Counted from the first letter of the stretch, positions 1-5,923 are shown. The stretch: DNA of 8,388 nucleotides from an uncultured Helicobacteraceae bacterium (GCA_934728205.1 CAKVEH010000055.1:1-8388), one strand, 5' to 3'. The notes: a model not told the origin generated them from the letters alone. Made by a program: numbers and translations.

Positions 1-77
1 ATAATGAAGTAATCCAAGCTGCAGATGAGCACAAAATCGCGCTATATTTCAGTGGCAAAAGGCACTTTTTGCATTAG
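1..77 (+). CDS. purH: PurH, C-terminal end (partial): bifunctional AICAR transformylase / IMP cyclohydrolase
   Basis: Only the last 24 codons are in the window; the gene begins to the left and stops with TAG at 75-77. The readable end, AADEHKIALYFSGKRHFLH, follows the known PurH C-terminus closely (pattern V-I-x-A-A-D-E-x-x-I-A-x-x-F-x-x-x-R-H-F-x-H). PurH carries out the last two steps of de novo IMP synthesis in the cytoplasm: formyl transfer from 10-formyl-tetrahydrofolate to AICAR, then ring closure. The terminal RHF motif belongs to the transformylase half. The call rests on a short stretch, but a distinctive one. The next gene starts 40 bases later on the same strand, with its own possible promoter, so purH may simply be the housekeeping border of the R-M cassette that follows. 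Confidence 0.85.
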   Translation, partial: NEVIQAADEHKIALYFSGKRHFLH

Positions 78-96
78 ATTCGTGCGAAATTATAAA
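69..96 (+). promoter_or_regulatory. Possible sigma70 promoter of the R-M locus
   Basis: TATAAA at 91-96 (5 of 6 to TATAAT) lies 16 bases after TTGCAT at 69-74 (3 of 6 to TTGACA). The -35 overlaps the last codons and stop of purH. A start of transcription near 103 would give a very short leader before the AAAAGGA ribosome site (104-110) and the ATG at 118. The -35 is weak, as is common in Helicobacter, so this is a tentative call. Confidence 0.4.
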
Positions 97-117
97 AAAT
101 AAGAAAAGGAATACAAT

Positions 118-1917
118 ATGGCACAAGAGCGCAGTTGTGAAGAAAGAGTCGAGGATTTTATCAAAAAATTTTTAGATTCTAAAGGCATTAAATACTACAC
201 AAAAACAGAAAAGCTAAACGATGATATAGCCCAAGCCCTAGAAAAACACCCAAGCAAAAGCGGTGGCAAGGGCAAAAACTACCCTGATATTCAATGTATG
301 ATTACCACAAAGGGGCTTAAAAATATCCCTGTTATGATTGAGTGCAAGGGCAAAAGGGGCGATTTAGCCAAATTTAAAGATACCTCGCTTCAATCTCAAA
401 TCCAAACAATAGATAATTTCAAAGAAAACGGCGACAAACATTTTGCAAATATCCAAAAATACGCGCTAAATGGAGCGATTCACTATGCTGATGCGCTCAC
501 TTTTTATTCAAGTTTTAAAGAATGTCTAGCTATCGGCATAAACGGCTATGAGGAAGCAAACGAGCTAAAGCTAGAATACGCCGTATATCTTGTATCAAAT
601 CCAAATATTTACCAAAAGCTAGGCGATTTTAGCGATTTGAGTTTTTTAAAAGCTGATGATTTAGATTGGCGCATTGAAAGTTTAGCCCTAAGCGAACAAG
701 AAATAGAGGCAAAAACCAAAGAGATAGAATCTCAAATGGAGATTCGCCTTAAAAATATCAATGAAACCATTTACAGCGATATTCAAAATGTAGGCGTAGG
801 CGCGAGAGTGAAGCTAATCGTAGGTATGATTATGGCAGCACTTGGCGTTGAGAGTAGATTAAGCGCGCTAAAGCTAGAGGACTTAAAAAGCGAGGATAAT
901 CCAAATGATAATGACAGCGAGACAATGCTACGCAAAATCAAGGGCTTTTTAGAATGCAAAAATCTATCCAAAACGAAGCAAGATATGGTTATGAATGTCT
1001 TGCGTGGGATTTTTGTGGATTATCATCTATGGAAGCCACGCAATGCAGAGAGCCACATTAAAAAAATCTACAAAATGGTGTTAGATAATATAATGCCCTA
1101 TTTGGCAAATAACAAATACCATTTAGATTTTACAGGACAGCTTTTTAATGTGCTAAATCGCTATGTAGATATTCCAGATGGCGAGAAAAACGATGTCGTG
1201 CTAACGCCACGCTATGTGTGTGAGCTTATGGCTAGGCTTTGCGAAGTCAATAAAGATAGCTTTGTGTGGGATTACGCGCTAGGCACGGGCGGATTTTTGA
1301 TTTCTAGTATGAAGCTAATGATAAAAGATGCCCAAGATAAAATCAAAAGCCAAGATATTTTACGCGAAAAAATCATTCACATTAAAACCCGTCAGCTTTT
1401 AGGCATAGAAAAACGTCAAGATATTACGCTACTTGCTATTTTAAATATGATTTTGATGGGCGATGGTAGCGCAAATGTCCTAAACCAAGATAGTTTAGAG
1501 GAATTTAATGGCAACTACCCCGATAACAAAGACAACAAACAAGAAGCTTTCCCCGCAAATATATTTTTGCTAAATCCGCCATATTCTGCCAAAGGCAAGG
1601 GCTTTATTTTCGTAGCCAAAGCCCTAAAAAAGATGTCAAATGGCAAAGCTGCCGTGCTAATCCAAGAAAACGCAGGAAGTGGCAATGGATTGCCCTATAC
1701 AAAAGAGATTCTAACTCATAGCACACTTATAGCAAGTATCAAAATGGCAGATATTTTTATGGGTAAATCAGGTGTGCAAACCGCAATTTATCTCTTTGAA
1801 GTAGGCAAGGCACACGACAAAGATAAAATAGTCAAATTCATCGATTTTAGCAATGACGGCTATGAACGGCAAAATCGCAAAAAATCAGGGCTAAATGTGT
1901 CAATCTCAAAGACATAG
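118..1917 (+). CDS. Nuclease-methyltransferase part of the chimeric R-M enzyme
   Basis: Start ATG at 118 is preceded by AAAAGGA with a spacing of 7. The 599-residue product has an N-terminal nuclease-like region with P56-D57 and, after a strand, E75-C-K77 in IECKGK, the PD-(D/E)XK pattern. A helical connector (about 185-340) resembles the N-terminal part of HsdM. The methylase core starts with LTPRYVCELMARL (362-374). Motif I is DYALGTGGFL (385-394), a variant of DPACGTGGFL with Y and L for P and C, for AdoMet binding. Motif IV is NPPY (486-489), the catalytic motif of N6-adenine methylases. GVQTAIYLFE (552-561) is typical of the HsdM family. The last nine or so residues (after RKKSG) are out-of-frame: the expected continuation, NLKDIDAKARYKEIV, lies in frame 3. 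Family-level function is sure. The recognition sequence is unknown, and without the specificity part the protein is probably inactive or unspecific. Confidence 0.88.
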   Translation: MAQERSCEERVEDFIKKFLDSKGIKYYTKTEKLNDDIAQALEKHPSKSGGKGKNYPDIQCMITTKGLKNIPVMIECKGKRGDLAKFKDTSLQSQIQTIDNFKENGDKHFANIQKYALNGAIHYADALTFYSSFKECLAIGINGYEEANELKLEYAVYLVSNPNIYQKLGDFSDLSFLKADDLDWRIESLALSEQEIEAKTKEIESQMEIRLKNINETIYSDIQNVGVGARVKLIVGMIMAALGVESRLSALKLEDLKSEDNPNDNDSETMLRKIKGFLECKNLSKTKQDMVMNVLRGIFVDYHLWKPRNAESHIKKIYKMVLDNIMPYLANNKYHLDFTGQLFNVLNRYVDIPDGEKNDVVLTPRYVCELMARLCEVNKDSFVWDYALGTGGFLISSMKLMIKDAQDKIKSQDILREKIIHIKTRQLLGIEKRQDITLLAILNMILMGDGSANVLNQDSLEEFNGNYPDNKDNKQEAFPANIFLLNPPYSAKGKGFIFVAKALKKMSNGKAAVLIQENAGSGNGLPYTKEILTHSTLIASIKMADIFMGKSGVQTAIYLFEVGKAHDKDKIVKFIDFSNDGYERQNRKKSGLNVSISKT

Positions 1918-1952
1918 ACGCCAAAGCGAGATATAAAGAGATTGTCGATATT

Positions 1953-2150
1953 GTGCTAAATCGCAAGAAAGACACGCATTATTTTGATGAATGTGTGATA
2001 GAGGATAGCATAAATGTAGAGGGCAAGGATTGGACTTATGCACAGCACAAAAAAGTAGATAGCAAGCCAACGCTAGAAGATTTTAAAAAATGCGTGAGTG
2101 AGTATTTAGCGTGGGAAGTAAGCCAAGTTCTTAAAAAGGACTCACTTTAA
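1953..2150 (+). pseudogene. Displaced C-terminal segment of the methylase part (frame 3)
   Basis: This frame is open from 1866, and the homologous reading begins at about 1902 with NLKDIDAKARYKEIVDIV. It directly continues the methylase that ends prematurely at 1917. The GTG at 1953 lies inside that reading and has no visible ribosome site, so it is probably not a real start. The segment contains FDECVIEDSINVEGKDWTYA and ends YLAWEVSQVLKKDSL, then TAA at 2148-2150. That stop falls where one extra T would be expected to break the gene: removing a T from the TTT at 2147-2149 gives D-S-L-N-P-A-Q-S-E-N-L, joining it to the specificity segment. It should be read as a piece of the interrupted R-M gene and not as a separate small protein. 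Confidence 0.75.
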
Positions 2151-2217
2151 CCCCGCTCAAAGTGAAAATTTAGCCAAACTTGAAAACGAGTTTAAAGCAA
2201 AGGGCGGAGAGTGGAGA

Positions 2218-2243
2218 GAATTTAAAATCGGCGAGTTGTTTGA
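2218..2243 (+). repeat. Direct repeat, TRD entry, copy 1
   Basis: These 26 bases, encoding EFKIGELFD, are identical to 2828-2853. The repeat marks the entry into each TRD. It is a substrate for homologous exchange or deletion of a TRD. Confidence 0.9.
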
Positions 2244-2630
2244 TAAAATAGAATACACAAAATTAAATTTAAAAAAATCGACCTTGCCAAAAGAAGCTAG
2301 TGGCGATTATAACTTGCCAGCAATAACTTGCACCACGCAAAATAATGGAATTTCTTGCTATGTCCCACGAGAAAAGGCTACGATTTTCAAAAATTGTATT
2401 TCAGTAGCGGCAAATGGCGATGCGCCAGCTTTTTATCAACAGCACGATTTCACAATTCTTCAAGATGCCTATGTTTTAAAATTTAAGGGTAAAGAATTAA
2501 ACAATTTGCATTATTTATATTGTGTTTCTTTATTGCAAAAGGTATTGACAAAATTTGATTGGGACAATAAATCAGGCTGGGAAAAAGTCAAGCAAGAAAT
2601 AATCGAACTTCCCATTAGCAAAGATGGCAC

Positions 2631-2653
2631 AATCGCCTTTGAATTTATGGAAA
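2631..2653 (+). repeat. Direct repeat, TRD exit, copy 1
   Basis: These 23 bases, encoding IAFEFME, are identical to 3349-3371. The repeat marks the end of TRD1. Confidence 0.9.
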
Positions 2654-2784
2654 ATTACATAAAAGAGCTAGAAATAGAAAAGATAAAAGAGCTAGAAGCG
2701 TATTTACAAGTAACAGGACTGAAAAACTACACTTTAAACGCAAAAGAAAAAGAAGCGCTAAATGCCTTTGAGGCGGCGCAAAAC

Positions 2785-2801
2785 GAGAGAGAGAGAGAGA
2801 G
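2785..2801 (+). repeat. GA dinucleotide tract, 8.5 units (phase-variation switch)
   Basis: Seventeen bases of uninterrupted GA lie inside the coding sequence between TRD1 and TRD2. The frame before the tract is 1 and the TRD2 frame after it is 2. Adding one GA (+2) or removing two (-4) would fuse them; the present 8 units put a stop 17 bases beyond the tract. Slipped-strand mispairing at such tracts is a known way in which Helicobacter and Campylobacter switch surface and R-M genes. Confidence 0.88.
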
Positions 2802-2827
2802 TAAGCGACACGCCACTTAAATGGCGT

Positions 2828-2853
2828 GAATTTAAAATCGGCGAGTTGTTTGA
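2828..2853 (+). repeat. Direct repeat, TRD entry, copy 2
   Basis: Identical over 26 bases to 2218-2243, 610 bases downstream, and encodes EFKIGELFE. Crossing over between the copies would delete TRD1 and its spacer. Confidence 0.9.
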
Positions 2854-3221
2854 GATAAGTGGAACTCGCTCGCTTGATGAGGGAAAATTAGATTTTAAAG
2901 CTAGTGGAATCAATTTTGTCGGCAGAGTTAATGAATTTAATGGCATTAAAGGTAAAATTGATTTGCAAAAATTCCAACCAAACGAAAAAGATACTATCAC
3001 AGCAACTGTAATAGGAAATTACAAATATGTTAAATTTCAACAAGAGCCTTACTACACTTCTCAAAATATAAATAAATTAAAGCCTTTATTTAAATTTAAT
3101 AAACATATTGTGTATTATTTTATAGCTCATATTCAAAAATTTGTTTCGCAATACAACGGACAGCAAGGCGGATATAAATTAGAAGAATTACATAATCATC
3201 AAATTTTACTCCCCATTTTGC

Positions 3222-3323
3222 CGTCATTGCGAACAAGCGAAGCAGACGAGGCAATCCATAATAAAGGCGTAGATTACCACGAATTTGCAAATGCAGGGCT
3301 TACAAGTAAGTCTCGCAATGACG
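3222..3323. repeat. 102-bp palindrome-ended repeat element inside the TRD2 coding region
   Basis: CGTCATTGCGA at 3222-3232 is the exact reverse complement of TCGCAATGACG at 3313-3323. Nested inside are a second inverted pair (GGCAATC 3250-3256 with GATTACC 3272-3278, one mismatch) and a small hairpin CTTAC-AA-GTAAG (3299-3310). The CGTCATTGCGA...GCAATCC style is that of dispersed, non-autonomous palindromic repeats found in many bacterial genomes; I recognise this from general knowledge and have not searched for it. The element has no open frame of its own. Its length, 34 codons exactly, keeps TRD2 in frame. ATTTT occurs directly on both sides (3215-3219 and 3324-3328), which might be a target duplication or chance in A+T-rich DNA. 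Confidence 0.75.
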
Positions 3324-3348
3324 ATTTTTTAGAAAATCAAAACGGGCA

Positions 3349-3371
3349 AATCGCCTTTGAATTTATGGAAA
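3349..3371 (+). repeat. Direct repeat, TRD exit, copy 2
   Basis: Identical over 23 bases to 2631-2653; it marks the end of TRD2. Together with the entry repeats, each TRD is framed by conserved DNA, so TRDs can be exchanged as modules. Confidence 0.9.
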
Positions 3372-3491
3372 CTTTCATTAGCGCGGTGCAAAAAGAAGTG
3401 ATTAAAAGCGTGGTTTTGTGGAAGCAAAAACGCATAAATGCCACAAAGCAAGTCATAGCTAAGCACGAATGCTAAATGGTGGCGTATGTGA

Positions 3492-3932
3492 TTATTTTTT
3501 GCTCGCCATTTTCTCAAGCTCTTTGAGAATGCTTTGTTGTATTTCAAGCATAAGGGCTTGGAGTTGCTTAAGTTTGGAATCAAGCTGTTGCAAGGCATTT
3601 TCGTTAGATTCTACTGCTTGCTTGAGAGAATCTAGCTCATTTTGCAATCGCTGTATATACTCCTCGTTGGCATTTGATTTGTTAATGGTGGCTTGGATAT
3701 TTTGCGCTTGAGATTCATAGAGGCTTTGTAGTCCCTCTTGTGAGCGAGAGAGCTCGTCTTGCTGGCTTTTTAGCTGGGTGGCAAGATTTAAGAGGGTTTG
3801 GGTGTTAGATTGAAGTGTGGAGAGGTCTTTGCGGGTTGCTCCACTTTGCTTATCAAAGGCTGATGGCTCTTTCATCGGTGCGCACATAAGAGCACTCACG
3901 CCACATAGCAACGCAACAAGCAACCTCACCAT
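3492..3932 (-). CDS. Short periplasmic coiled-coil protein, CpoB/YbgF-like, third gene of the tol-pal cluster
   Basis: The ATG at 3932 is chosen because TAGGTGG lies just upstream on the coding strand; a GTG at 3941 would overlap this site. The 146-residue product starts with a signal peptide (MVRLLVALLCGVSALMCA). It then has a long heptad-rich coiled coil with many Q, L, K, E and S residues from about residue 35 to the end (for example SLKQAVESNENALQQLDSKL), and ends ELEKMASKK. Position directly after pal (35-base gap) and an N-terminal coiled coil fit CpoB/YbgF, which binds TolA and coordinates peptidoglycan synthesis with outer-membrane constriction. That family usually continues into a C-terminal TPR domain, roughly doubling its length; none is visible here. 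It may be a natural short form or a remnant cut by the arrival of the R-M locus, whose stop is only 16 bases away. Function is inferred mainly from context. Confidence 0.65.
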   Translation of the reverse strand: MVRLLVALLCGVSALMCAPMKEPSAFDKQSGATRKDLSTLQSNTQTLLNLATQLKSQQDELSRSQEGLQSLYESQAQNIQATINKSNANEEYIQRLQNELDSLKQAVESNENALQQLDSKLKQLQALMLEIQQSILKELEKMASKK

Positions 3933-3967
3933 ACCACCCACCTAATTTGCCCTTAATGCTAGAGCGA

Positions 3968-4441
3968 TTATTGGGCTACTTTGAACTCTACGCGGCGATT
4001 TGATTGGTAGCATTCCTCTGTTTGCTCTTGGCAGATTGGATTGCTTTCGCCATAAGTTACAGTTGAGAGACTTGAAGAATCTACACCGCGCATAACTAAT
4101 GCTTTTTTCACAGAATCTGCACGCTTTTTACCAAGCGCGAAGTTATACTCATCACTTCCAAAAGAGTCTGTATTACCCTCTAGGACGACTTTAGCACCTG
4201 ATTGCTTGATGAGCTCTGCAGCGGCATTCACCCTTTCATTCATAGAGCTTTGCACATCGTATTTGTCAAATTTAAAAAGAATGTGTGAAAGTTTAGCGAT
4301 TGCACCCGCACCAGAAGTATCTGTAAATGGCTCTCGTGCGCCTGTCGCACCTTCACCGCCACCGCTCACACTCGCGCTATCTCCACCACAACCAGCGAAA
4401 ATCCCTATCGCACATAATCCTACGAACAATGCTTTTTTCAT
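3968..4441 (-). CDS. pal: Pal, peptidoglycan-associated outer-membrane lipoprotein (Omp18 type)
   Basis: The ATG at 4441 follows a strong AGGAGG site. The signal peptide MKKALFVGLCAIGIFAGC ends in a lipobox (FAGC), giving a lipidated Cys at residue 18, then a Gly/Ser-rich flexible tether (19-45). Residues about 50-157 form an OmpA-C peptidoglycan-binding domain: LEGNTDSFGSDEYNFALGKK includes D92 and, just after, R107, which in this family bind the diaminopimelate of peptidoglycan, and NRRVEF closes the fold. C137 and C144 flank the last loop and could form a disulfide. The length (157) is normal. Pal anchors the outer membrane to the cell wall and binds TolB. The gene follows tolB by 111 bases and has its own consensus promoter, so it can be made in excess over TolB. 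Confidence 0.95.
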   Translation of the reverse strand: MKKALFVGLCAIGIFAGCGGDSASVSGGGEGATGAREPFTDTSGAGAIAKLSHILFKFDKYDVQSSMNERVNAAAELIKQSGAKVVLEGNTDSFGSDEYNFALGKKRADSVKKALVMRGVDSSSLSTVTYGESNPICQEQTEECYQSNRRVEFKVAQ

Positions 4442-4474
4442 AGCAAAATCCTCCTGATATTTAAAGTTTGGAAT

Positions 4475-4502
4475 CTGCCATATAATGCTTAGACTTTGGC
4501 AG
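4475..4502 (-). promoter_or_regulatory. Inverted repeat in the pal leader
   Basis: CTGCCA at 4475-4480 and TGGCAG at 4497-4502 can pair into a 6-bp stem with a 16-base loop, near the 5' end of the predicted pal transcript. It might stabilise the message or be an operator. No T-run follows, so it is not a standard terminator. It could also be chance. Confidence 0.35.
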
Positions 4503-4510
4503 TGCGTAAA

Positions 4511-4539
4511 ATTATAGTCTCTAAAAGTTTATATGTCAA
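4511..4539 (-). promoter_or_regulatory. Perfect-consensus sigma70 promoter of pal
   Basis: On the minus strand TTGACA (4539-4534) and TATAAT (4516-4511) are separated by exactly 17 bases, a 12 of 12 match to the sigma70 consensus. A start near 4504 would give a leader of about 60 bases before the pal ATG. This strength is unusual in a genus where -35 boxes are mostly unrecognisable, and suits an abundant lipoprotein. Confidence 0.85.
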
Positions 4540-4552
4540 TAGTTAGCATATA

Positions 4553-5812
4553 TTACCAATCATAAGCCTGAATTTTTACCTTTGGCAGGGAGAAAAAATA
4601 GCTACTATTGTAATCAAGGCGAATGATTCCAAGTGCGCTTTGTGTGGGCGTGTATTTGATAAACATTAGATTCTTGCCATCTTTTGAGAAACTAGGCATT
4701 TGGTTTCTGCCATTTTCTGTAAGTCGGCGAATGTAGTCGCTTTTAGTGGAAATAAGGTAAATGTTAAAAGTGTTTTGCCCAAATTCATTGTTTGTCTCTC
4801 TGCTTGTGTAGGCGATATATTGGTCGTGCGTAGTGATAGCACTATTATTGCGTCCGTGAAAGACGACTTGCTCGACATTGCCACCATCAATCCCTGTGGC
4901 AAAGACATTAGGATAGCCGAGTCTCTCGGAGATAAATGCTACTCTAGTGTTGTTGTTGATAAATTTCCCGCCCACATCGATACCAGAATATCCTGTGATT
5001 TTACGCAAAGAGCGCGAGGCGACATCATAGAGGAAAATATCTGCGGCATTATCATTAGGAGTGAGTGTCATTAGAATCTTCTTGCCATCAGTGCTTACAT
5101 CACTGACTACTGCCATTCCATCACTGCTTACAAGCCCTTGTGAAACCCCTGTATTTAAATCATAGCGGACAATCGTAGGTTTTCTGTTGATATATTTGGT
5201 ATAGTAAAAAAAGCTCTTGCCCCTATCGCCCCATTTTGGAAAGATATTCATTCCGCCCTTAATAATGTCATTTTGATAGCTTAGTGTGTAGTCTGCAAGA
5301 GCAATGGTAGTGTTGCCCGAAGAGATATATTTAGAGAGAAGCACAGGCTCAAGCATCCAATCAATATTTGGGGCTTTGATATAGGCGTTCATATCAATAC
5401 ACATTTTATGTGCGATAAAGGGATATTGTTTGAGTGGGATTTGTGTATATTGCTTGTCAATAACCAAAGTTTTTTTATTCACATCATAGACAATCAAATT
5501 ACCGCTTACATTACCGCTTGATTTGGTGATGCTTACTTGTGCGATGAGGTCAATTCGTCTTGCTTTGTAGGATTCAAAGTCGGGAGATTTTTTTGGTTCG
5601 CTTGCTTTAAGTGCTTGGAAGTGGTTGCTTACCTTTAAATCACCGATGAGCTGTGCGACCACTTTTTCGCCATATTCTTTATTATCCGCTATATGTTCCA
5701 CTGAAACATTGGGAAGTTTTGTAGAGCTTTTCACAATCTCAATAGTCGCATCTGCTGCTCCAAGTGCAAACACACACCCCAATGCCATAAAAATACCTAA
5801 ACGCTTTATCAT
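4553..5812 (-). CDS. tolB: TolB, periplasmic beta-propeller of the Tol-Pal system
   Basis: The ATG at 5812 is preceded by AAGGAG at good spacing. The 419-residue product has a signal peptide (MIKRLGIFMALGCVFALGAADA) and an N-terminal alpha/beta domain (about 23-155) that in TolB assembles with Pal and TolA. A WD40-like propeller (about 170-419) follows, with repeated blade motifs such as STDGKKILMTLTPNDNAADI, RVAFISERLGYPNVF and PSFSKDGKNLMFI. Length is typical. TolB moves between Pal and TolA, loosening and re-forming the outer-membrane link to peptidoglycan during division. Neighbours are pal downstream and pldA upstream in the opposite direction. The usual tolQ/R/A (exbB/exbD-like) genes are not immediately upstream, so tolB must have its own promoter here. 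Confidence 0.95.
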   Translation of the reverse strand: MIKRLGIFMALGCVFALGAADATIEIVKSSTKLPNVSVEHIADNKEYGEKVVAQLIGDLKVSNHFQALKASEPKKSPDFESYKARRIDLIAQVSITKSSGNVSGNLIVYDVNKKTLVIDKQYTQIPLKQYPFIAHKMCIDMNAYIKAPNIDWMLEPVLLSKYISSGNTTIALADYTLSYQNDIIKGGMNIFPKWGDRGKSFFYYTKYINRKPTIVRYDLNTGVSQGLVSSDGMAVVSDVSTDGKKILMTLTPNDNAADIFLYDVASRSLRKITGYSGIDVGGKFINNNTRVAFISERLGYPNVFATGIDGGNVEQVVFHGRNNSAITTHDQYIAYTSRETNNEFGQNTFNIYLISTKSDYIRRLTENGRNQMPSFSKDGKNLMFIKYTPTQSALGIIRLDYNSSYFFSLPKVKIQAYDW

Positions 5813-5854
5813 TGCTTCTCCTTACAATTCCGCAGAGTTGATTCTAAAAGCGGT

Positions 5855-5860
5855 ATTATA
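5855..5860 (-). promoter_or_regulatory. -10 box of the tolB promoter
   Basis: TATAAT on the minus strand lies about 43 bases before the tolB ATG. No TTGACA-like -35 stands at 17 bases upstream (AGCATA instead), but the upstream stretch is T-rich in runs, as in many Helicobacter and Campylobacter sigma70 promoters. A transcript start near 5848 gives a leader of about 36 bases. Confidence 0.6.
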
Positions 5861-5882
5861 CTCTAAAAACACAAAAATATGC

Positions 5883-5888
5883 TATGAT
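5883..5888 (+). promoter_or_regulatory. Possible -10 box of pldA
   Basis: TATGAT within the tolB-pldA divergent region, 35 bases before the chosen pldA start. It has 5 of 6 matches to TATAAT and no clear -35. It faces away from the tolB -10 (5855-5860), so the two promoters would overlap in their upstream parts. Tentative. Confidence 0.3.
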
Positions 5889-5908
5889 TCCCTCTTTAAG
5901 CGTTTTTT

Positions 5909-5916
5909 AGGGGAGG
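5909..5916 (+). promoter_or_regulatory. Ribosome-binding site that sets the pldA start
   Basis: AGGGGAGG ends 7 bases before the TTG at 5924, but only 1 base before the in-frame GTG at 5918. The spacing favours the TTG as the true start. Confidence 0.7.
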
Positions 5917-5923
5917 TGTGGGC

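Larger units (their letters stand above)
2236..2820 (+). pseudogene. Specificity segment, TRD1 and helical spacer (frame 1)
   Basis: The open frame actually begins at 2122 (SENLAKLENEFKAKGGEWREFKIGELFD and on), with no ATG or GTG before the TTG at 2236. That TTG sits within the conserved WREFKIGELF motif, so the segment lacks a natural start and depends on the upstream frames. The content is HsdS-like: the WREFKIGELF entry strand, a target-recognition domain (about 2236-2620), the exit ELPISKDGTIAFEFMENYI, then a charged helical spacer (KELEIEKIKELEAYLQ) that in this family sets the distance between the two half-sites. It ends NERERESKRHAT at TAA 2818-2820, because the GA tract carries the frame out of register with TRD2. 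As in other HsdS-type subunits, it would read one half of a split DNA target. Confidence 0.78.
118..3475 (+). pseudogene. Broken, phase-variable chimeric R-M gene (nuclease-methylase-specificity fusion)
   Basis: Read across three frame changes, this span gives one protein of about 1,100 residues. Its parts in order are a PD-(D/E)XK nuclease, an N6-adenine methyltransferase, a linker with a conserved M-S junction, TRD1, a helical spacer and TRD2. The changes are: frame 1 to 3 near 1884-1905 (one base missing or two extra), frame 3 to 1 at about 2147-2151 (one extra T), and frame 1 to 2 at the GA tract 2785-2801 (one GA unit short). The frames on either side match the expected continuation each time, so these are breaks in one ancestral gene and not independent genes. 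The layout resembles type IIB/IIG enzymes such as the AloI/CjeI class, in which one chain cuts, methylates and recognises a split target. Whether the first two breaks are real mutations or read errors cannot be told from the sequence. Confidence 0.8.
2762..3475 (+). pseudogene. Specificity segment, TRD2 (frame 2), with an in-frame repeat insertion
   Basis: This is the second HsdS-type target-recognition domain. It opens with KWREFKIGELFEISGTRSLD, goes on through GINFVGRVNEFNGIKG and TSQNINKL (typical TRD motifs), and exits with GQIAFEFMETFISAV. An ATG at 2762 could start it, but that ATG overlaps TRD1 coding and reads the GA tract as RERERER, so it is more likely an accidental start. With one added GA unit the frame joins TRD1 as NERERERVSDTPLKWREF. 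Between LLPIL and FLENQNGQIAFEFME, TRD1 has only a few residues, while TRD2 has about 34 extra ones encoded by a repeat element (3222-3323). The product ends HEC at TAA 3473-3475, 16 bases from the stop of the convergent gene. TRD identity is sure; independent expression is doubtful. Confidence 0.75.

Noticed and set aside
783..971. Minus-strand open frame inside the methylase part
   Set aside because: It lies wholly within the well-supported plus-strand gene and reads as low-complexity Ser/Leu-rich sequence; antisense shadow.
2762..2764. ATG as a genuine start for a separate TRD2 protein
   Set aside because: It lies in TRD1 coding sequence in another frame with no clear ribosome site; fusion through the GA tract explains the layout better, though internal initiation cannot be excluded.
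3476..3500. Possible terminator between the converging R-M locus and coiled-coil gene
   Set aside because: Only a weak TGGCG/CGCCA pairing with a long loop and a T-run inside the loop; no convincing hairpin with a trailing T-run.
3329..3711. Open frames across the R-M/coiled-coil junction on both strands
   Set aside because: They overlap two supported genes, lack ribosome sites, and their products show no family features.
4481..4486. TATAAT on the plus strand in the pal leader
   Set aside because: No -35 at the right distance and it would only give an antisense transcript into tolB; chance is likely in A+T-rich DNA.
4700..5074. A 124-codon plus-strand frame within tolB
   Set aside because: Antisense to a clear TolB propeller, with no ribosome site; shadow of biased codon use.
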